From Novosphingobium sp. FKTRR1 (lineage in GTDB: Bacteria; Pseudomonadota; Alphaproteobacteria; Sphingomonadales; Sphingomonadaceae): a stretch of DNA of 64,000 bases. Below, one piece after another: positions 1 to 12,108 of the stretch. The stretch spans positions 186,001 to 250,000 of the forward strand of contig NZ_JAIZDA010000002.1 in assembly GCF_020404405.1 (NCBI RefSeq), given 5' to 3'. Made by a program: the position numbers and the translations under genes. Numbering within the stretch: position 1 is the stretch's first letter; every line of letters begins with the position of its first letter. The notes below the pieces were generated by a model. It had not been told where the DNA came from and did not search any database. It worked only from the letters and a program-made list of their open reading frames with translations.

Positions 1-1
1 C

Positions 2-604
2 TGGTACTATGCGCTCGTCCCCGGCAGCGATGGCGACGCCCGTGTCCCCGGCGCCAGCCGCGCCGCGCTGTTGGCCACCCTGTTCGGCCAGCAGAAGCAG
101 GAAGGCCTGTCGATCTTCGCCGCCTATCTGTTCAGCAACAACGCGCAAGTATCGATCCTTGCCTTCGCGCTCGGGTTCGCGTTCGGCCTGCCCTCGATCC
201 TGCTGCTGGTCCACAACACCGCGATGCTCGGCGCGCTGTTGTGGCTCTACCATGGGCAAGGGCTGGACCTCGAAATCGTCGGCTGGCTGTCGGTTCACGG
301 CACGACCGAGCTGTTCGCGATCCTGCTGGCAGGCGCCAGCGGCATCCACATCGGCCGCGCGATGGCCTTTCCCGGCGATCGCTCGGTACTCGACGCTGCG
401 GCGCAGGCCGGACGGCGCACCGCGCAAGTGATGGTCGGCGTCGTGTTGATGCTCATCGTCGCTGCGCTTCTGGAAGGATTTGCGCGGCAACTGCTCGATT
501 CCACCGCCTCGCGGCTGATCGTCGGCGGGTTCATGCTGGTGTTCTGGATCGGTTATTTCTTCGCCTGGCGGCGCGACCGGCTGCCGCTGGGAGAGGACCG
601 CTGA
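2..604 (+). CDS. Stage II sporulation protein M family (DUF95) membrane protein, 5' truncated by window edge
   Basis: The reading frame is open from base 2, so the N-terminal part lies outside the window; about 200 residues are visible. They are rich in hydrophobic stretches (around LAFALGFAFGLPSILLLV, the segment after ELFAILLAGASG, and VGVVLMLIVAALLEG), matching the C-terminal membrane half of SpoIIM/DUF95 proteins. The motif HGTTELFAILLAG is typical of that family (known). The stop codon overlaps the start of the RDD gene by one base, so the two are translationally coupled. In Proteobacteria this pair usually sits in a MoxR/DUF58 gene group; that group would lie to the left and cannot be checked. 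Exact function is unknown. Confidence 0.8.
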   Translation, partial: WYYALVPGSDGDARVPGASRAALLATLFGQQKQEGLSIFAAYLFSNNAQVSILAFALGFAFGLPSILLLVHNTAMLGALLWLYHGQGLDLEIVGWLSVHGTTELFAILLAGASGIHIGRAMAFPGDRSVLDAAAQAGRRTAQVMVGVVLMLIVAALLEGFARQLLDSTASRLIVGGFMLVFWIGYFFAWRRDRLPLGEDR

Positions 605-1584
605 TGGCATGGTTCGCGTTTCGCCGGGCCCGCACAGGTGCGGACCCCGCGCCCCGACACCAGTGGACACCCTCTGACCGGCGGCTGCGGATGATCCTGA
701 CGCCCGAGGGCGTCAGCGTGCCGCTGATTGTTGCCTCGCGCGGCGCGCGTGCGGCGGCCCTGCTGATCGACCTGTTCCTGATCTCCGCGACGATGATTGC
801 CACCACGCTGCTGCTGATCTGGCTGGGCGCGGGAATGTCGACAATCCGCGATGCGAACAAGGAATCGGCGCTGGGCCGCGCGATTCAGGCGCTGATCGTG
901 TTGTGGTTCATCGCGATGTTCCTGTTCCGCAACGTGTGGTTCATCTGGTTCGAGCTTGGCCCGCGCGGCGCCACGCCGGGCAAGCGCATCGTCGGCATCC
1001 GCGTCGCCGGGCGCGCCTCCGATGGTGGCGGCGGACGGCTGACGACCGAGGCGGTGATCGCGCGCAACCTGCTGCGCGACATCGAATTGCTGCTGCCGCT
1101 GACGTTCATCATCGGCGCGGTTTCGGCGGGAACCGATGTGGAACTGGCCGGTTGGGCGGGCGCACTATGGTTCGCCATCTTTGCGCTGTTCCCGTTCTTC
1201 AACCGCGACGGGCTGCGCTGCGGCGACGTGATCGCGGGAACCTGGGTGGTCGAGGCACCCCGCCGCAAGCTGGCGCAAGCGCTGTCGGTCAGCGCAGCGG
1301 CCACCGCTGGCCGCAGCACCACCACCGGCGCGCAGTACCACTTTGCCGAGGCTGAACTGGCGATCTATGGCGAATACGAGTTGCAGGTTCTCGAACAAGT
1401 GCTGCGCGACAACCGCCCCGAAGCGCTGGCCGAGGTGGCGGCGGCGATCTGTCGCAAGATCGGCTGGAACGCGGGCAGCGGCGACGAACGTGCCTTTCTC
1501 GACGCTTATTACACCCAGCTACGGGCCCGACTGGAAAGCGGCATGCGGTTCGGCAAGCGCAAGGCCAGCAAGTTCGACGGGTGA
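604..1584 (+). CDS. RDD family membrane protein
   Basis: 326 residues. After a short basic N-terminus there is an RDD-type domain: a segment near residues 48-75 (RAAALLIDLFLI with Arg and Asp flanking), a second helix near 100-117, then the GPRGATPGKRIVGIRV motif that follows the second helix in RDD proteins, and further hydrophobic segments near 160-210. A soluble acidic C-terminal region of about 85 residues follows. ATG 604 overlaps the upstream TGA by one base, which fixes the start. RDD proteins are poorly characterised; some are linked to ion transport. The pairing with a SpoIIM protein suggests a shared envelope function, which is inference. Confidence 0.85.
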   Translation: MAWFAFRRARTGADPAPRHQWTPSDRRLRMILTPEGVSVPLIVASRGARAAALLIDLFLISATMIATTLLLIWLGAGMSTIRDANKESALGRAIQALIVLWFIAMFLFRNVWFIWFELGPRGATPGKRIVGIRVAGRASDGGGGRLTTEAVIARNLLRDIELLLPLTFIIGAVSAGTDVELAGWAGALWFAIFALFPFFNRDGLRCGDVIAGTWVVEAPRRKLAQALSVSAAATAGRSTTTGAQYHFAEAELAIYGEYELQVLEQVLRDNRPEALAEVAAAICRKIGWNAGSGDERAFLDAYYTQLRARLESGMRFGKRKASKFDG

Positions 1585-1622
1585 ATGAAACGGGGCCGCG
1601 CAACCGCAACGGCCCCGGCAAT

Positions 1623-1892
1623 CTAGGTCGTAAACTCATAAATGGCGCCTTCGAGGCACCCGAACGGCGAAGATATCGGACGGAAGCGACCGCCGGGAAG
1701 GCTGGTTGCCTTTCCAAGGTTGCTTTCGTTCGAGATCGAAGCCGTTCGGGTGTCCCTTCGGGATTTGACCAAAACGGCCCATTGCAGCGTCGGAAAGGCT
1801 TGAGATATCGACATATCCCTGCGCCTTCCCTCCTTGCACTGAGCCGTTTTGCCTCAAACCTCGAAGGCGCGATTTATGAGTTTACGACCTAG
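1623..1892. mobile_element. MITE-like non-autonomous element with ~34-bp terminal inverted repeats
   Basis: The two ends (1623-1656 and 1859-1892) are inverted copies of about 34 bp with a single mismatch; each begins with CTAG followed by GTCGTAAACTCATAAAT. CTAG at both outer ends could be the target duplication or part of the repeat, and being palindromic it cannot be resolved. Inside, CACCCGAACGGC near 1657 recurs inverted near 1740, so the interior can also fold. The 270 bp hold no transposase; reading outward, both ends encode the same peptide ending in TAG. This pattern fits a MITE mobilised in trans by an IS5-type transposase (inference). The right end abuts the stop codon of the next gene. 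Confidence 0.75.
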
Positions 1893-2336
1893 TCAGTTAC
1901 GCCATTTCCATGAACGCAACAGTGTCGAGCCCATCTGATGGCGGTACTTCGCCCGCTCGGCCGACGCCGCTTCCATCTGCGCATTGGTCGACTGCATGAA
2001 GTCGTTGTAGGCCTTTTGCCGCTTTTCACCCTCTGCGGGGTCTTCGAACCGGGCAAAGCGCGTGATCAGGTAGTAATCGGGTTCGCCCGGCCGCTTGAAC
2101 TCGTTGCTGAGGATCTCGTAGCCGGTGATCCAGCCCTGCTTGACGGCAAAGTCCTGACCCTTGCGCCAGATTCCGGCAAGATGGTTGATGTAGTCAAGGT
2201 CATGACCATCATCGACCGAAATCATTGACACCGAGACGTAGTCACCCGGAACAACCGGAATTTCCTGCGCGTGGAGCGGGGCAGCAAACACAAGTACAAG
2301 GGCCGCTGTGGCAGCCAGACGAATGCGCTTCATCAT
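1893..2336 (-). CDS. Hypothetical secreted protein
   Basis: 147 residues with a clear signal peptide (MMKRIRLAATAALVLVF...APLHAQ) cleaved near residue 24. The mature part is about 120 residues, acidic-basic and helical, with the segment DGHDLDYINHLAGIWRKG and an EDPAEGEKRQKAYNDFM stretch that recall a NIPSNAP or dimeric alpha/beta-barrel fold; I do not recognise a named family. The start was chosen because GGGAG lies five bases before ATG 2336 and the signal sequence begins there; a second ATG follows immediately. Its stop codon touches the end of the MITE-like element, so any native terminator may have been displaced. Confidence 0.6.
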   Translation of the reverse strand: MMKRIRLAATAALVLVFAAPLHAQEIPVVPGDYVSVSMISVDDGHDLDYINHLAGIWRKGQDFAVKQGWITGYEILSNEFKRPGEPDYYLITRFARFEDPAEGEKRQKAYNDFMQSTNAQMEAASAERAKYRHQMGSTLLRSWKWRN

Positions 2337-2457
2337 CAGATCTCCCGAAAATCGGGGCGCGGCTTTTACCGTGCCCTCTGGCTTGTTGCCTCGATGCCGG
2401 TCGACCCACATGCTCTTACATCGAGCACGCTTAAGTTGCTCGTCTTGCCCGGTACTG

Positions 2458-3393
2458 TCAATCGAGCGCGAAGATCGCGACCTCGCGCCGTCCGGTGCTG
2501 TCGCTGCGCGCGCGGAACATGCCCGGCGTGGTCAGCGCGAACACCGTCTCGCCCGCAGGCGTCACCATGATGATCCCGCCGACGCCGCCCATCGCGCCGA
2601 CTTCGGCCAGCACCGCATCGGTCGCCGCTTGCGCGCCTTGCCCGCCAAGCCTGATCCGCGCGCAGATCTCGTGCGCCACCCCGGCGCGGATGAACTGCTC
2701 GCCCGAGCCGGTACAACTGACCGCCGCCGCCCGGTCATCGGCATAGGTACCTGCGCCGATCAGCGGCGAATCGCCGATCCGGCCCCAGCGCTTGCCCGTC
2801 AGCCCGCCGGTAGAGGTTGCTGCGGCAACATGGCCTGCCTGATCGCGCGCGACCGCACCGACCGTGCCGTACTTCAAGCCTGCATCGAACCAGCCGGACT
2901 TTTGCGCCTTCAGCTCCTCCAGTTGGCGGAGCCGTTCGGGCGTGGCGAACCACGCCGGATCGATCGGATCGATCCCGTGGTCGGCGGCGAATTCCTCCGC
3001 CCCCGCGCCGCTGAGGAACACGTGCGGCCCGGCTTCCATAACCGTACGCGCCAGTTGCACCGGGTTGCGGATGCGGGTGAGTCCGGAAACGGCCCCGGCT
3101 GCGCGACTGGCTCCGTCCATGATCGCGGCGTCAAGCTCATTGGTGCCGTGGTAGGTAAACACCGCGCCGCGACCGGCGTTGAAGTGCGGATCATCCTCAA
3201 GCACCGCGACCGCCGCCGCTACGGCCGCAACCGCGCTGCCGCCTGTGCGCAGCACTGCCTCACCCGCTTCGAGAGCGGCCGACAGCCCGGCCTCGTGCAC
3301 GGCCACGGCGGCGGCGTCCATCGTTTCGGGGGTCATCGCGCCGGCCCCGCCATGGATGGCGATGGCCCATTGCTGGGGGGTTGTTTCCTGCAT
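2458..3393 (-). CDS. iaaA: Isoaspartyl peptidase / plant-type L-asparaginase (Ntn hydrolase)
   Basis: 311 residues, the normal length of the type-2 asparaginase/isoaspartyl dipeptidase family. The precursor self-cleaves before a threonine that becomes the nucleophile; here it is Thr177 in YGTVGAVA, and the substrate-binding GDSPLIGAGTYAD region follows at about 210. The N-terminal IHGGAGAM and FNAGRGAVFT motifs are also present. It degrades isoaspartyl dipeptides and asparagine. There is no signal peptide, so it is probably cytoplasmic. It is transcribed towards the secreted hypothetical gene with about 120 bp between them. Family assignment is firm; preference for isoaspartyl peptides over free asparagine is inferred. 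Confidence 0.92.
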   Translation of the reverse strand: MQETTPQQWAIAIHGGAGAMTPETMDAAAVAVHEAGLSAALEAGEAVLRTGGSAVAAVAAAVAVLEDDPHFNAGRGAVFTYHGTNELDAAIMDGASRAAGAVSGLTRIRNPVQLARTVMEAGPHVFLSGAGAEEFAADHGIDPIDPAWFATPERLRQLEELKAQKSGWFDAGLKYGTVGAVARDQAGHVAAATSTGGLTGKRWGRIGDSPLIGAGTYADDRAAAVSCTGSGEQFIRAGVAHEICARIRLGGQGAQAATDAVLAEVGAMGGVGGIIMVTPAGETVFALTTPGMFRARSDSTGRREVAIFALD

Positions 3394-3440
3394 GGCACTG
3401 GCGATAGCAGATGGCGCCGGTTTTTGAAGGGTGCCCCCAC

Positions 3441-3908
3441 ATGCGCGATGGATTGACGATTACCGAGGACGATCTGGCGGGCGACGACATCCGCGATCTG
3501 GTGGCACTGCACCTTTCCGGAATGCATGCCGAAAGCCCCGCCTGCAAAGTCAACGCCCTGCCTCTCGACAAGCTGCGCCAGCCCGGCGTCACGTTCTACG
3601 TCGCGCGGGTGGATGGTGAGTTGGCGGCGATGGGCGCGCTCAAGCACTTGTCGGCCACCCACGGCGAACTGAAATCGATGCGCGCCGCCCCGAACTGGCG
3701 CGGCAGGGGCGTGGGCGAGGCGATGCTTGTGCACCTGCTAAGCGTCGCCCGTGAACGCGGCTATACCCGCGTCAGCCTTGAAACCGGACGAACCGAGGCG
3801 TTTGCGCCCGCCGTGACGCTCTACAAGAAGCACGGCTTCGTCGAATGCGCGGCCTTCGGCGACTATGTGGTGGACGATTTCAGCCAGTGTTTGTCGCTGG
3901 CGTTGTGA
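3441..3908 (+). CDS. GNAT family N-acetyltransferase
   Basis: 155 residues. The acetyl-CoA binding motif A is RGRGVGEAMLVHLL (about residues 89-102), preceded by the beta-strand GELKSMRAAP and followed by YTRVSLETG and the LYKKHGFVECAAFGDY motif B of small GNAT enzymes (YsnE-like). The start at ATG 3441 is preferred because GAAGGG lies eight bases upstream; an in-frame ATG at 3411 would add ten residues. It is divergent from the isoaspartyl peptidase gene and convergent with the next gene, whose stop codon abuts its own. Substrate unknown. Confidence 0.85.
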   Translation: MRDGLTITEDDLAGDDIRDLVALHLSGMHAESPACKVNALPLDKLRQPGVTFYVARVDGELAAMGALKHLSATHGELKSMRAAPNWRGRGVGEAMLVHLLSVARERGYTRVSLETGRTEAFAPAVTLYKKHGFVECAAFGDYVVDDFSQCLSLAL

Positions 3909-4781
3909 TTATCTCGACGCCATCCACCGCACCGCATTCCGATAGTAGCTTGCGATGGGCTGTCCATCCTCACCGATCGCCGGTTTGAATTGCGCACGGG
4001 CCAACAGCAGTTTGCATGTCAGATCCTTCAACGCAGGCGATTTGGTGGCCAGCTGAATGTGGCATGCCGTTGCCTTGCCTGTTGCATCGACCAGCAGGCG
4101 GAAATTGACCCACGCGCTCTCGCCCTTCGAAAGTGCGGCGGACGGGTAGTCGTTACTGGTAACCCAGTTCCCCGGCTTGCCCAAAGGTACCGGGGCGGAG
4201 CGTCGCCGCTCCTGCTGTGCCGGATTCAAACCCCACGCCTTTACCAAATCCCCGGTGCATTGGCGCAGGGCCTCCATCGGTGCCTTGAACGAGCCGGTTT
4301 TCAGCAAAAGATGCGTAATCCGCATGCGAATCTCAAATTCGCTGGTCGCGGCCTCTTGCTCTGCGGTCGGACCAGAACCTTTCGCGTCATGATAGGTGCG
4401 ATTGAGCAAATCCAGTTCGCCCAGCATGAGCATCGGAACCTTGTCTGGCCCGATATTTCCGGACACCGCTTCGTCTTTCTTCACGAGCGGGCGGTCCGGC
4501 CCAAAGCCGAAGGTCACCGGCTGATACAGATTACCATCCCCGGCCAACGATTTCCCGATCACGCGCGCATCCACTGTGCGATCGGGCGCGAAGGACTCCA
4601 GAACTAGCAGAACCTGCTTCGCATCCGTGCCGAACGGTCGAGCGAGCCGACAACTGTCTTCGGAATAGTCCAGATTCCACGGGGCCGATGGCTCAAGCAC
4701 CAAGGGCTCGGCCTGTGCCGACACGGCAGGCGCAATCGCAATCAGGAACAGGAACAGGCTGCGCAGATACCGGTGAAGCAT
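3909..4781 (-). CDS. Secreted protein with TonB C-terminal-like domain
   Basis: 290 residues with a signal peptide ([24 protein letters not shown]). The last ~85 residues, from [20 protein letters not shown] through [23 protein letters not shown], match the pattern of the TonB C-terminal domain (DYP, KG, G-x-C, R-F-x-PA), as found in many sphingomonad secreted proteins. The middle (about 30-190) is unrecognised. There is no N-terminal anchor or proline-rich linker, so it is not a standard TonB; a periplasmic binding role is possible. It is separated from etfA upstream by a terminator at 4820-4847. Confidence 0.65.
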   Translation of the reverse strand: MLHRYLRSLFLFLIAIAPAVSAQAEPLVLEPSAPWNLDYSEDSCRLARPFGTDAKQVLLVLESFAPDRTVDARVIGKSLAGDGNLYQPVTFGFGPDRPLVKKDEAVSGNIGPDKVPMLMLGELDLLNRTYHDAKGSGPTAEQEAATSEFEIRMRITHLLLKTGSFKAPMEALRQCTGDLVKAWGLNPAQQERRRSAPVPLGKPGNWVTSNDYPSAALSKGESAWVNFRLLVDATGKATACHIQLATKSPALKDLTCKLLLARAQFKPAIGEDGQPIASYYRNAVRWMASR

Positions 4782-4817
4782 CCGATTATCCTATCGCGCC
4801 GATCCCGCTCCGCAACG

Positions 4818-4850
4818 CAAAAAGGCCCCGCTTGCGCAGGGCCTTTTCAC
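4818..4850 (-). terminator. Rho-independent terminator after etfBA
   Basis: AAAAGGCCC (4820-4828) pairs with GGGCCTTTT (4839-4847) around a 10-nt loop. Read on the minus strand it ends the etfBA transcript in a T-tract; the structure is nearly symmetrical. Confidence 0.8.
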
Positions 4851-4873
4851 ATATGTTTATATCGGAATGACCG

Positions 4874-5806
4874 TCAAAGCTTGCCGGTCAGTTCCGGCAC
4901 CAGCGTGAACAAGTCGCCGACCAGACCGATATCGGCGACCTGGAAGATCGGGGCGTCTTCGTCCTTGTTTATGGCGATGATGGTCTTGCTGTCCTTCATC
5001 CCCGCAAGGTGCTGGATCGCGCCCGAGATGCCGACCGCAACGTAGATTTCCGGCGCAACGATCTTGCCGGTCTGGCCGACCTGATAGTCGTTGGGCACGT
5101 AGCCTGCGTCAACCGCGGCACGGCTGGCGCCGATGGCGGCGCCGAGCTTGTCGGCCAGCGGCGTGATCGTGGCGGCGAACGTGTCCGCATCCTTCAGCGC
5201 ACGACCACCCGAAACGATGATCTTGGCGGAGGTGAGTTCCGGACGCTCGCTCTTGGCGATTTCCGAGCCGAGGAAAGTCGACAGGCCCGAATCCGCGCCC
5301 GCCGCAATCGCTTCGACAGCGGCGCTGCCGCCGGTGGCTTCGGCCTTGGCAAAGGCGGTGCCGCGCACGGTGATCACCAGCTTGGCATCGGTGCTTTCGA
5401 CCGTGGCGATAGCGTTGCCGGCATAGATCGGACGGGTGAAGGTCTTGGGCCCTTCGACCGAGAGAATGTCCGAAATCTGCGCGACGTCGAGCAGCGCGGC
5501 AACGCGCGGCGCCACGTTCTTGCCGGTGGTGGTGGCGGGCGCAACGAAGGCGTCATAGCCTGCCAGCAGGCCCGCGATCAGCGGCGCGACGTTTTCGGCC
5601 AGCGCATTGGCATAAGCCGCGTCGTCCGCCGTCAGCACCTTGGACACACCGGCGATCTGCGCAGCGGCAGCCGCCACGCCATCGACGCCCGCGCCTGCGA
5701 CCAGCGCGGTCACATCGCCCAGCGCTGCGGCGGCGGTAACGGCCGAAAGCGTCGCATCCTTGACGACGGCGCCATCATGTTCGACCCAAACGAGTACGTT
5801 TGCCAT
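4874..5806 (-). CDS. etfA: Electron transfer flavoprotein alpha subunit
   Basis: 310 residues, the usual length. The N-terminal alpha/beta domain ([12 protein letters not shown]) is followed by the FAD-binding C-terminal domain with SGGRALKD (about 200), [25 protein letters not shown] (about 243-267) and the conserved [21 protein letters not shown] near the end. With EtfB it accepts electrons from acyl-CoA dehydrogenases and passes them to ETF:ubiquinone oxidoreductase. ATG 5806 overlaps the etfB stop by one base, so the pair is translationally coupled. The neighbouring propionyl-CoA genes fit a role in acyl-CoA or branched-chain amino acid breakdown. Confidence 0.97.
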   Translation of the reverse strand: MANVLVWVEHDGAVVKDATLSAVTAAAALGDVTALVAGAGVDGVAAAAAQIAGVSKVLTADDAAYANALAENVAPLIAGLLAGYDAFVAPATTTGKNVAPRVAALLDVAQISDILSVEGPKTFTRPIYAGNAIATVESTDAKLVITVRGTAFAKAEATGGSAAVEAIAAGADSGLSTFLGSEIAKSERPELTSAKIIVSGGRALKDADTFAATITPLADKLGAAIGASRAAVDAGYVPNDYQVGQTGKIVAPEIYVAVGISGAIQHLAGMKDSKTIIAINKDEDAPIFQVADIGLVGDLFTLVPELTGKL

Positions 5807-6552
5807 CAGGCTACTCCCAGTTCCTTGAGCTTGGCGACGAGCGTGTCGACGTCAGGCACCTTGATGCCGGCGCTGCGCACGGGCGGTTCGCTGACCTTGA
5901 GCGTCTTGAGACGGGTGGTGGTGTCCACGCCGTAATCGGCCGGGGTCTTGTTCGCGAGCGGCTTGCTCTTGGCCTTCATGATGTTGGGCAGCGACGCATA
6001 ACGCGGCTCGTTCAGGCGCAAGTCGGCGGTGATGATCGCGGGCAGCGCCAGCTTCACCGTTTCCAGACCGCCATCGACTTCGCGCTTCACGATGACCGAA
6101 TCGCCATCGACGCTGATCTCGTTGGCAAAGGTGCCCTGCGGGCGCCCCAGCAGTGCGGCGATCATCTGACCGGTCTGGTTCGAATCGTCGTCGATCGCCT
6201 GCTTGCCGGTGATGATCAGGCCGGGCTGTTCCTCGTCCGCGATCGCCTTGACGATCTTGGCGACGGCCAGCGGCTCGACTTCATCGTCGGTCAGCACCAG
6301 GATGGCGCGGTCCGCACCCATGGCGAGCGCGGTACGCAGCGTTTCCTGCGCCTTTTGCGGGCCCACCGACACTGCCACGATCTCGGTCACCACGCCTTTT
6401 TCCTTCAGGCGAATGGCTTCCTCGACCGCGATTTCGTCGAACGGGTTCATGCTCATCTTGACGTTCGCGAGATCGACCCCCGTGCCATCCGCCTTCACGC
6501 GCGGCTTCACGTTGTAGTCGATCACGCGCTTCACCGTGACCAAGGCTTTCAT
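5806..6552 (-). CDS. etfB: Electron transfer flavoprotein beta subunit
   Basis: 248 residues starting at [20 protein letters not shown]; an upstream in-frame extension to 6630 lacks family similarity and runs through the promoter region. AMP-binding residues lie around [24 protein letters not shown] (about 66-89), and the signature [25 protein letters not shown] is present near 175-197. It forms the heterodimer with EtfA. A palindromic motif (6599-6615) resembling sites of MerR-type acyl-CoA regulators lies about 50 bp upstream. Confidence 0.97.
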   Translation of the reverse strand: MKALVTVKRVIDYNVKPRVKADGTGVDLANVKMSMNPFDEIAVEEAIRLKEKGVVTEIVAVSVGPQKAQETLRTALAMGADRAILVLTDDEVEPLAVAKIVKAIADEEQPGLIITGKQAIDDDSNQTGQMIAALLGRPQGTFANEISVDGDSVIVKREVDGGLETVKLALPAIITADLRLNEPRYASLPNIMKAKSKPLANKTPADYGVDTTTRLKTLKVSEPPVRSAGIKVPDVDTLVAKLKELGVA

Positions 6553-6585
6553 CGTTTCCGGGCCTTTCTGTAAACTGCTGCTCGG

Positions 6586-6615
6586 CGCATAATTCGCGCT
6601 TACGTAAACGTCAAC
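6586..6615 (-). promoter_or_regulatory. Putative etfBA promoter/operator (TTGACGTTTACGTAAG)
   Basis: On the minus strand TTGACG (6614-6609) starts an inverted-repeat motif with ACGT half-sites (ACGTTTACGT), followed after 17 bp by TATGCG. The motif resembles, from memory, LiuR-type MerR operators controlling branched-chain amino acid and acyl-CoA genes. Binding and the regulator are inferred; no such regulator gene is in the window. Confidence 0.4.
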
Positions 6616-6690
6616 CGACTCAAGAGGCAATCGTCTTGCGCCGGTGTGGTTGCCCGACGGGTCGTAACCCGCCGGGCCGCCCTCTCCAAC

Positions 6691-8712
<2,022 letters not shown>

Positions 8713-8747
8713 CAGTTCACCTTATCTCGAAAGCGCATACCAAAGGC

Positions 8748-8936
8748 TCACCACAAGCGTGCTCGGCCCAATGTAAAGTTCAGCCAAAACTTGAGCGGTT
8801 CGTCTCGTCGATGACTGCGGCCACCGTCAGAGCCCTGCAACACGCCGAGCCACAGAGCCTGAGTCAATTTCAGGCCCATGCCTATCGACCAGACCCAAGC
8901 GACGACTTTCCAACCATCCAGCTCGCTTCCAGTCAT
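8748..8936 (-). CDS. Possible small hypothetical protein upstream of pccA
   Basis: A 62-residue open frame from ATG 8936 ends 35 bp before pccA on the same strand. It has a Trp-rich, partly hydrophobic N-terminal half (WKVVAWVWSIGMGLKL) and a basic C-terminus. I recognise no family and see no good ribosome-binding site. Its start lies only 22 bp from the left repeat of the GIY-YIG cassette, so it may be the remains of a longer gene or a leader peptide. Uncertain. Confidence 0.3.
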   Translation of the reverse strand: MTGSELDGWKVVAWVWSIGMGLKLTQALWLGVLQGSDGGRSHRRDEPLKFWLNFTLGRARLW

Positions 8937-8957
8937 ATGAACGGCCGCCAAAATTGA

Positions 8958-8987
8958 CCGTCACCCTGAACTTGTTTCAGGGTCCAT
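8958..8987 (+). repeat. Left copy of 30-bp palindromic repeat flanking the GIY-YIG gene
   Basis: This 30-bp sequence is repeated exactly, in inverted orientation, at 9333-9362. Each copy is itself a hairpin: CCCTGAA and TTCAGGG around CTTGT. From memory, CCTGAACTTGTTTCAGG repeats are common in sphingomonad genomes, so this is likely a REP-type family. Confidence 0.9.
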
Positions 8988-9007
8988 CTTTCGGCAAACA
9001 CGGAGCC

Positions 9008-9343
9008 ATGCGGGACGAGCGCCAGCCTTGCGTCTACATCCTTGCGAGCCAGCCGCGTGGGACGCTCTACATCGGCGTCACGTCCAACCTCATCGCGCGC
9101 TTGTGGCAGCACCGCGAAGGGACGACACCCGGCTTCACCAGCAAACACGGCGTCAACCGGCTGGTCTACTTCGAACGGTTCGACCACATGGAACCGGCGA
9201 TCCTGCGCGAGAAGCAGCTCAAGCGATGGCACCGCCAATGGAAGATCAACCTGATCGAAAGCGCCAACCCAGATTGGCATGACCTTGCCCCGGGGCTTGG
9301 GCTTGGCCCGATTGCTCCGCGCAGGCCGAGCCATGGACCCTGA
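9008..9343 (+). CDS. GIY-YIG nuclease superfamily protein bracketed by inverted repeats
   Basis: 111 residues from ATG 9008. The GIY-YIG core is visible: CVYIL (8-12), LYIGVTSN (20-27), Arg31 in LIARLWQHR, and the C-terminal REKQLKRWHRQWKINLIE with the likely metal-binding Glu. This is the small YhbQ-like class, thought to cut DNA. An in-frame TTG at 8954 would make the left repeat coding; the internal ATG at the domain boundary with GGAG nearby is preferred. The stop codon lies inside the right repeat copy. It runs against the surrounding minus-strand propionate genes, suggesting a mobile cassette. Its link to the repeats is inferred from position only. Confidence 0.85.
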   Translation: MRDERQPCVYILASQPRGTLYIGVTSNLIARLWQHREGTTPGFTSKHGVNRLVYFERFDHMEPAILREKQLKRWHRQWKINLIESANPDWHDLAPGLGLGPIAPRRPSHGP

Positions 9344-9362
9344 AACAAGTTCAGGGTGACGG
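9333..9362 (-). repeat. Right copy of 30-bp palindromic repeat flanking the GIY-YIG gene
   Basis: Exact reverse complement of 8958-8987. It contains the stop codon of the GIY-YIG gene (9341-9343) and ends 17 bp from the stop of the methylmalonyl-CoA mutase gene, where its hairpin may also act in 3'-end formation. Confidence 0.9.
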
Positions 9363-9378
9363 ATTGAGGAGTGGGCCG

Positions 9379-11517
<2,139 letters not shown>

Positions 11518-11530
11518 GCTTCACCTCTTT

Positions 11531-11661
11531 GCCCTCCCCCCATCAGGGGTGAGGATGCGAAGGTCGGGCGCGATTGCGCCTGACCGAAGTTGGAGAGAGG
11601 CCTTGGGCGCTGCCTTGCGCGAGCCCCGCTCCCGACCCTCCTCCCCCTGACGGGGAGAGGG
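11531..11661. repeat. Pair of inverted REP-like GC-rich repeats
   Basis: A 37-bp sequence at 11531-11567 (starting GCCCTCCCC, ending GGTCGGG) recurs inverted and slightly diverged at 11631-11661 (CCCGACCCTC to GAGAGGGC). Each copy has a CCCC...GGGG hairpin core. They fill most of the gap between the epimerase and mutase genes and could form a large stem-loop in the mRNA. Confidence 0.6.
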
Positions 11662-11669
11662 CTTTGAAT

Positions 11670-12107
11670 TCAATGCGCGCCCTTGGGCGTTTCCATGATT
11701 TCGGTCAGTTGCCCGCCCATGTCCTTGGGGTGGACGAAGAAGATCAGGGTGCCGTGGGCGCCGATGCGCGGCTCGCCCAATACCTTCTTGCCCTTGGCCT
11801 CGAACCAGGCCTTGGCTTCATGAATGTCGGGCACTTCGTAGCAAATGTGGTGCTGACCCCCGAGCGGGTTCTTCTGGAGCCACTTGCCCACCGCGCTGTC
11901 GGCCACAGTAGGTTGCAACAGCTCGATCTGGGTGCCTGCGGTCCCGTTCTCACCCGGCGTGTTGACGAAGCACACCCGCACCTGCTGGCTTTCCAGCACG
12001 AACGGTTCGGTGATGTCCTGCGCGCCCATCACATCGCGATAATAGGCGATCGCGGCATCGAGATCTGGCGTGGCGACGCCGATGTGGTTGAGCCTTCCCA
12101 GTTTCAT
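11670..12107 (-). CDS. mce: Methylmalonyl-CoA epimerase (VOC superfamily)
   Basis: 145 residues made of two VOC beta-alpha-beta-beta-beta modules. Metal-binding positions fit the family: His8 in LNHIGVAT, the GGQHHICYEV histidine near 85, and Glu in QLTEIMETP close to the C-terminus. It interconverts (S)- and (R)-methylmalonyl-CoA between PccAB and the mutase. It begins one base after the thiolase stop codon, so the two are co-transcribed. Confidence 0.95.
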   Translation of the reverse strand: MKLGRLNHIGVATPDLDAAIAYYRDVMGAQDITEPFVLESQQVRVCFVNTPGENGTAGTQIELLQPTVADSAVGKWLQKNPLGGQHHICYEVPDIHEAKAWFEAKGKKVLGEPRIGAHGTLIFFVHPKDMGGQLTEIMETPKGAH

Positions 12108-12108
12108 C

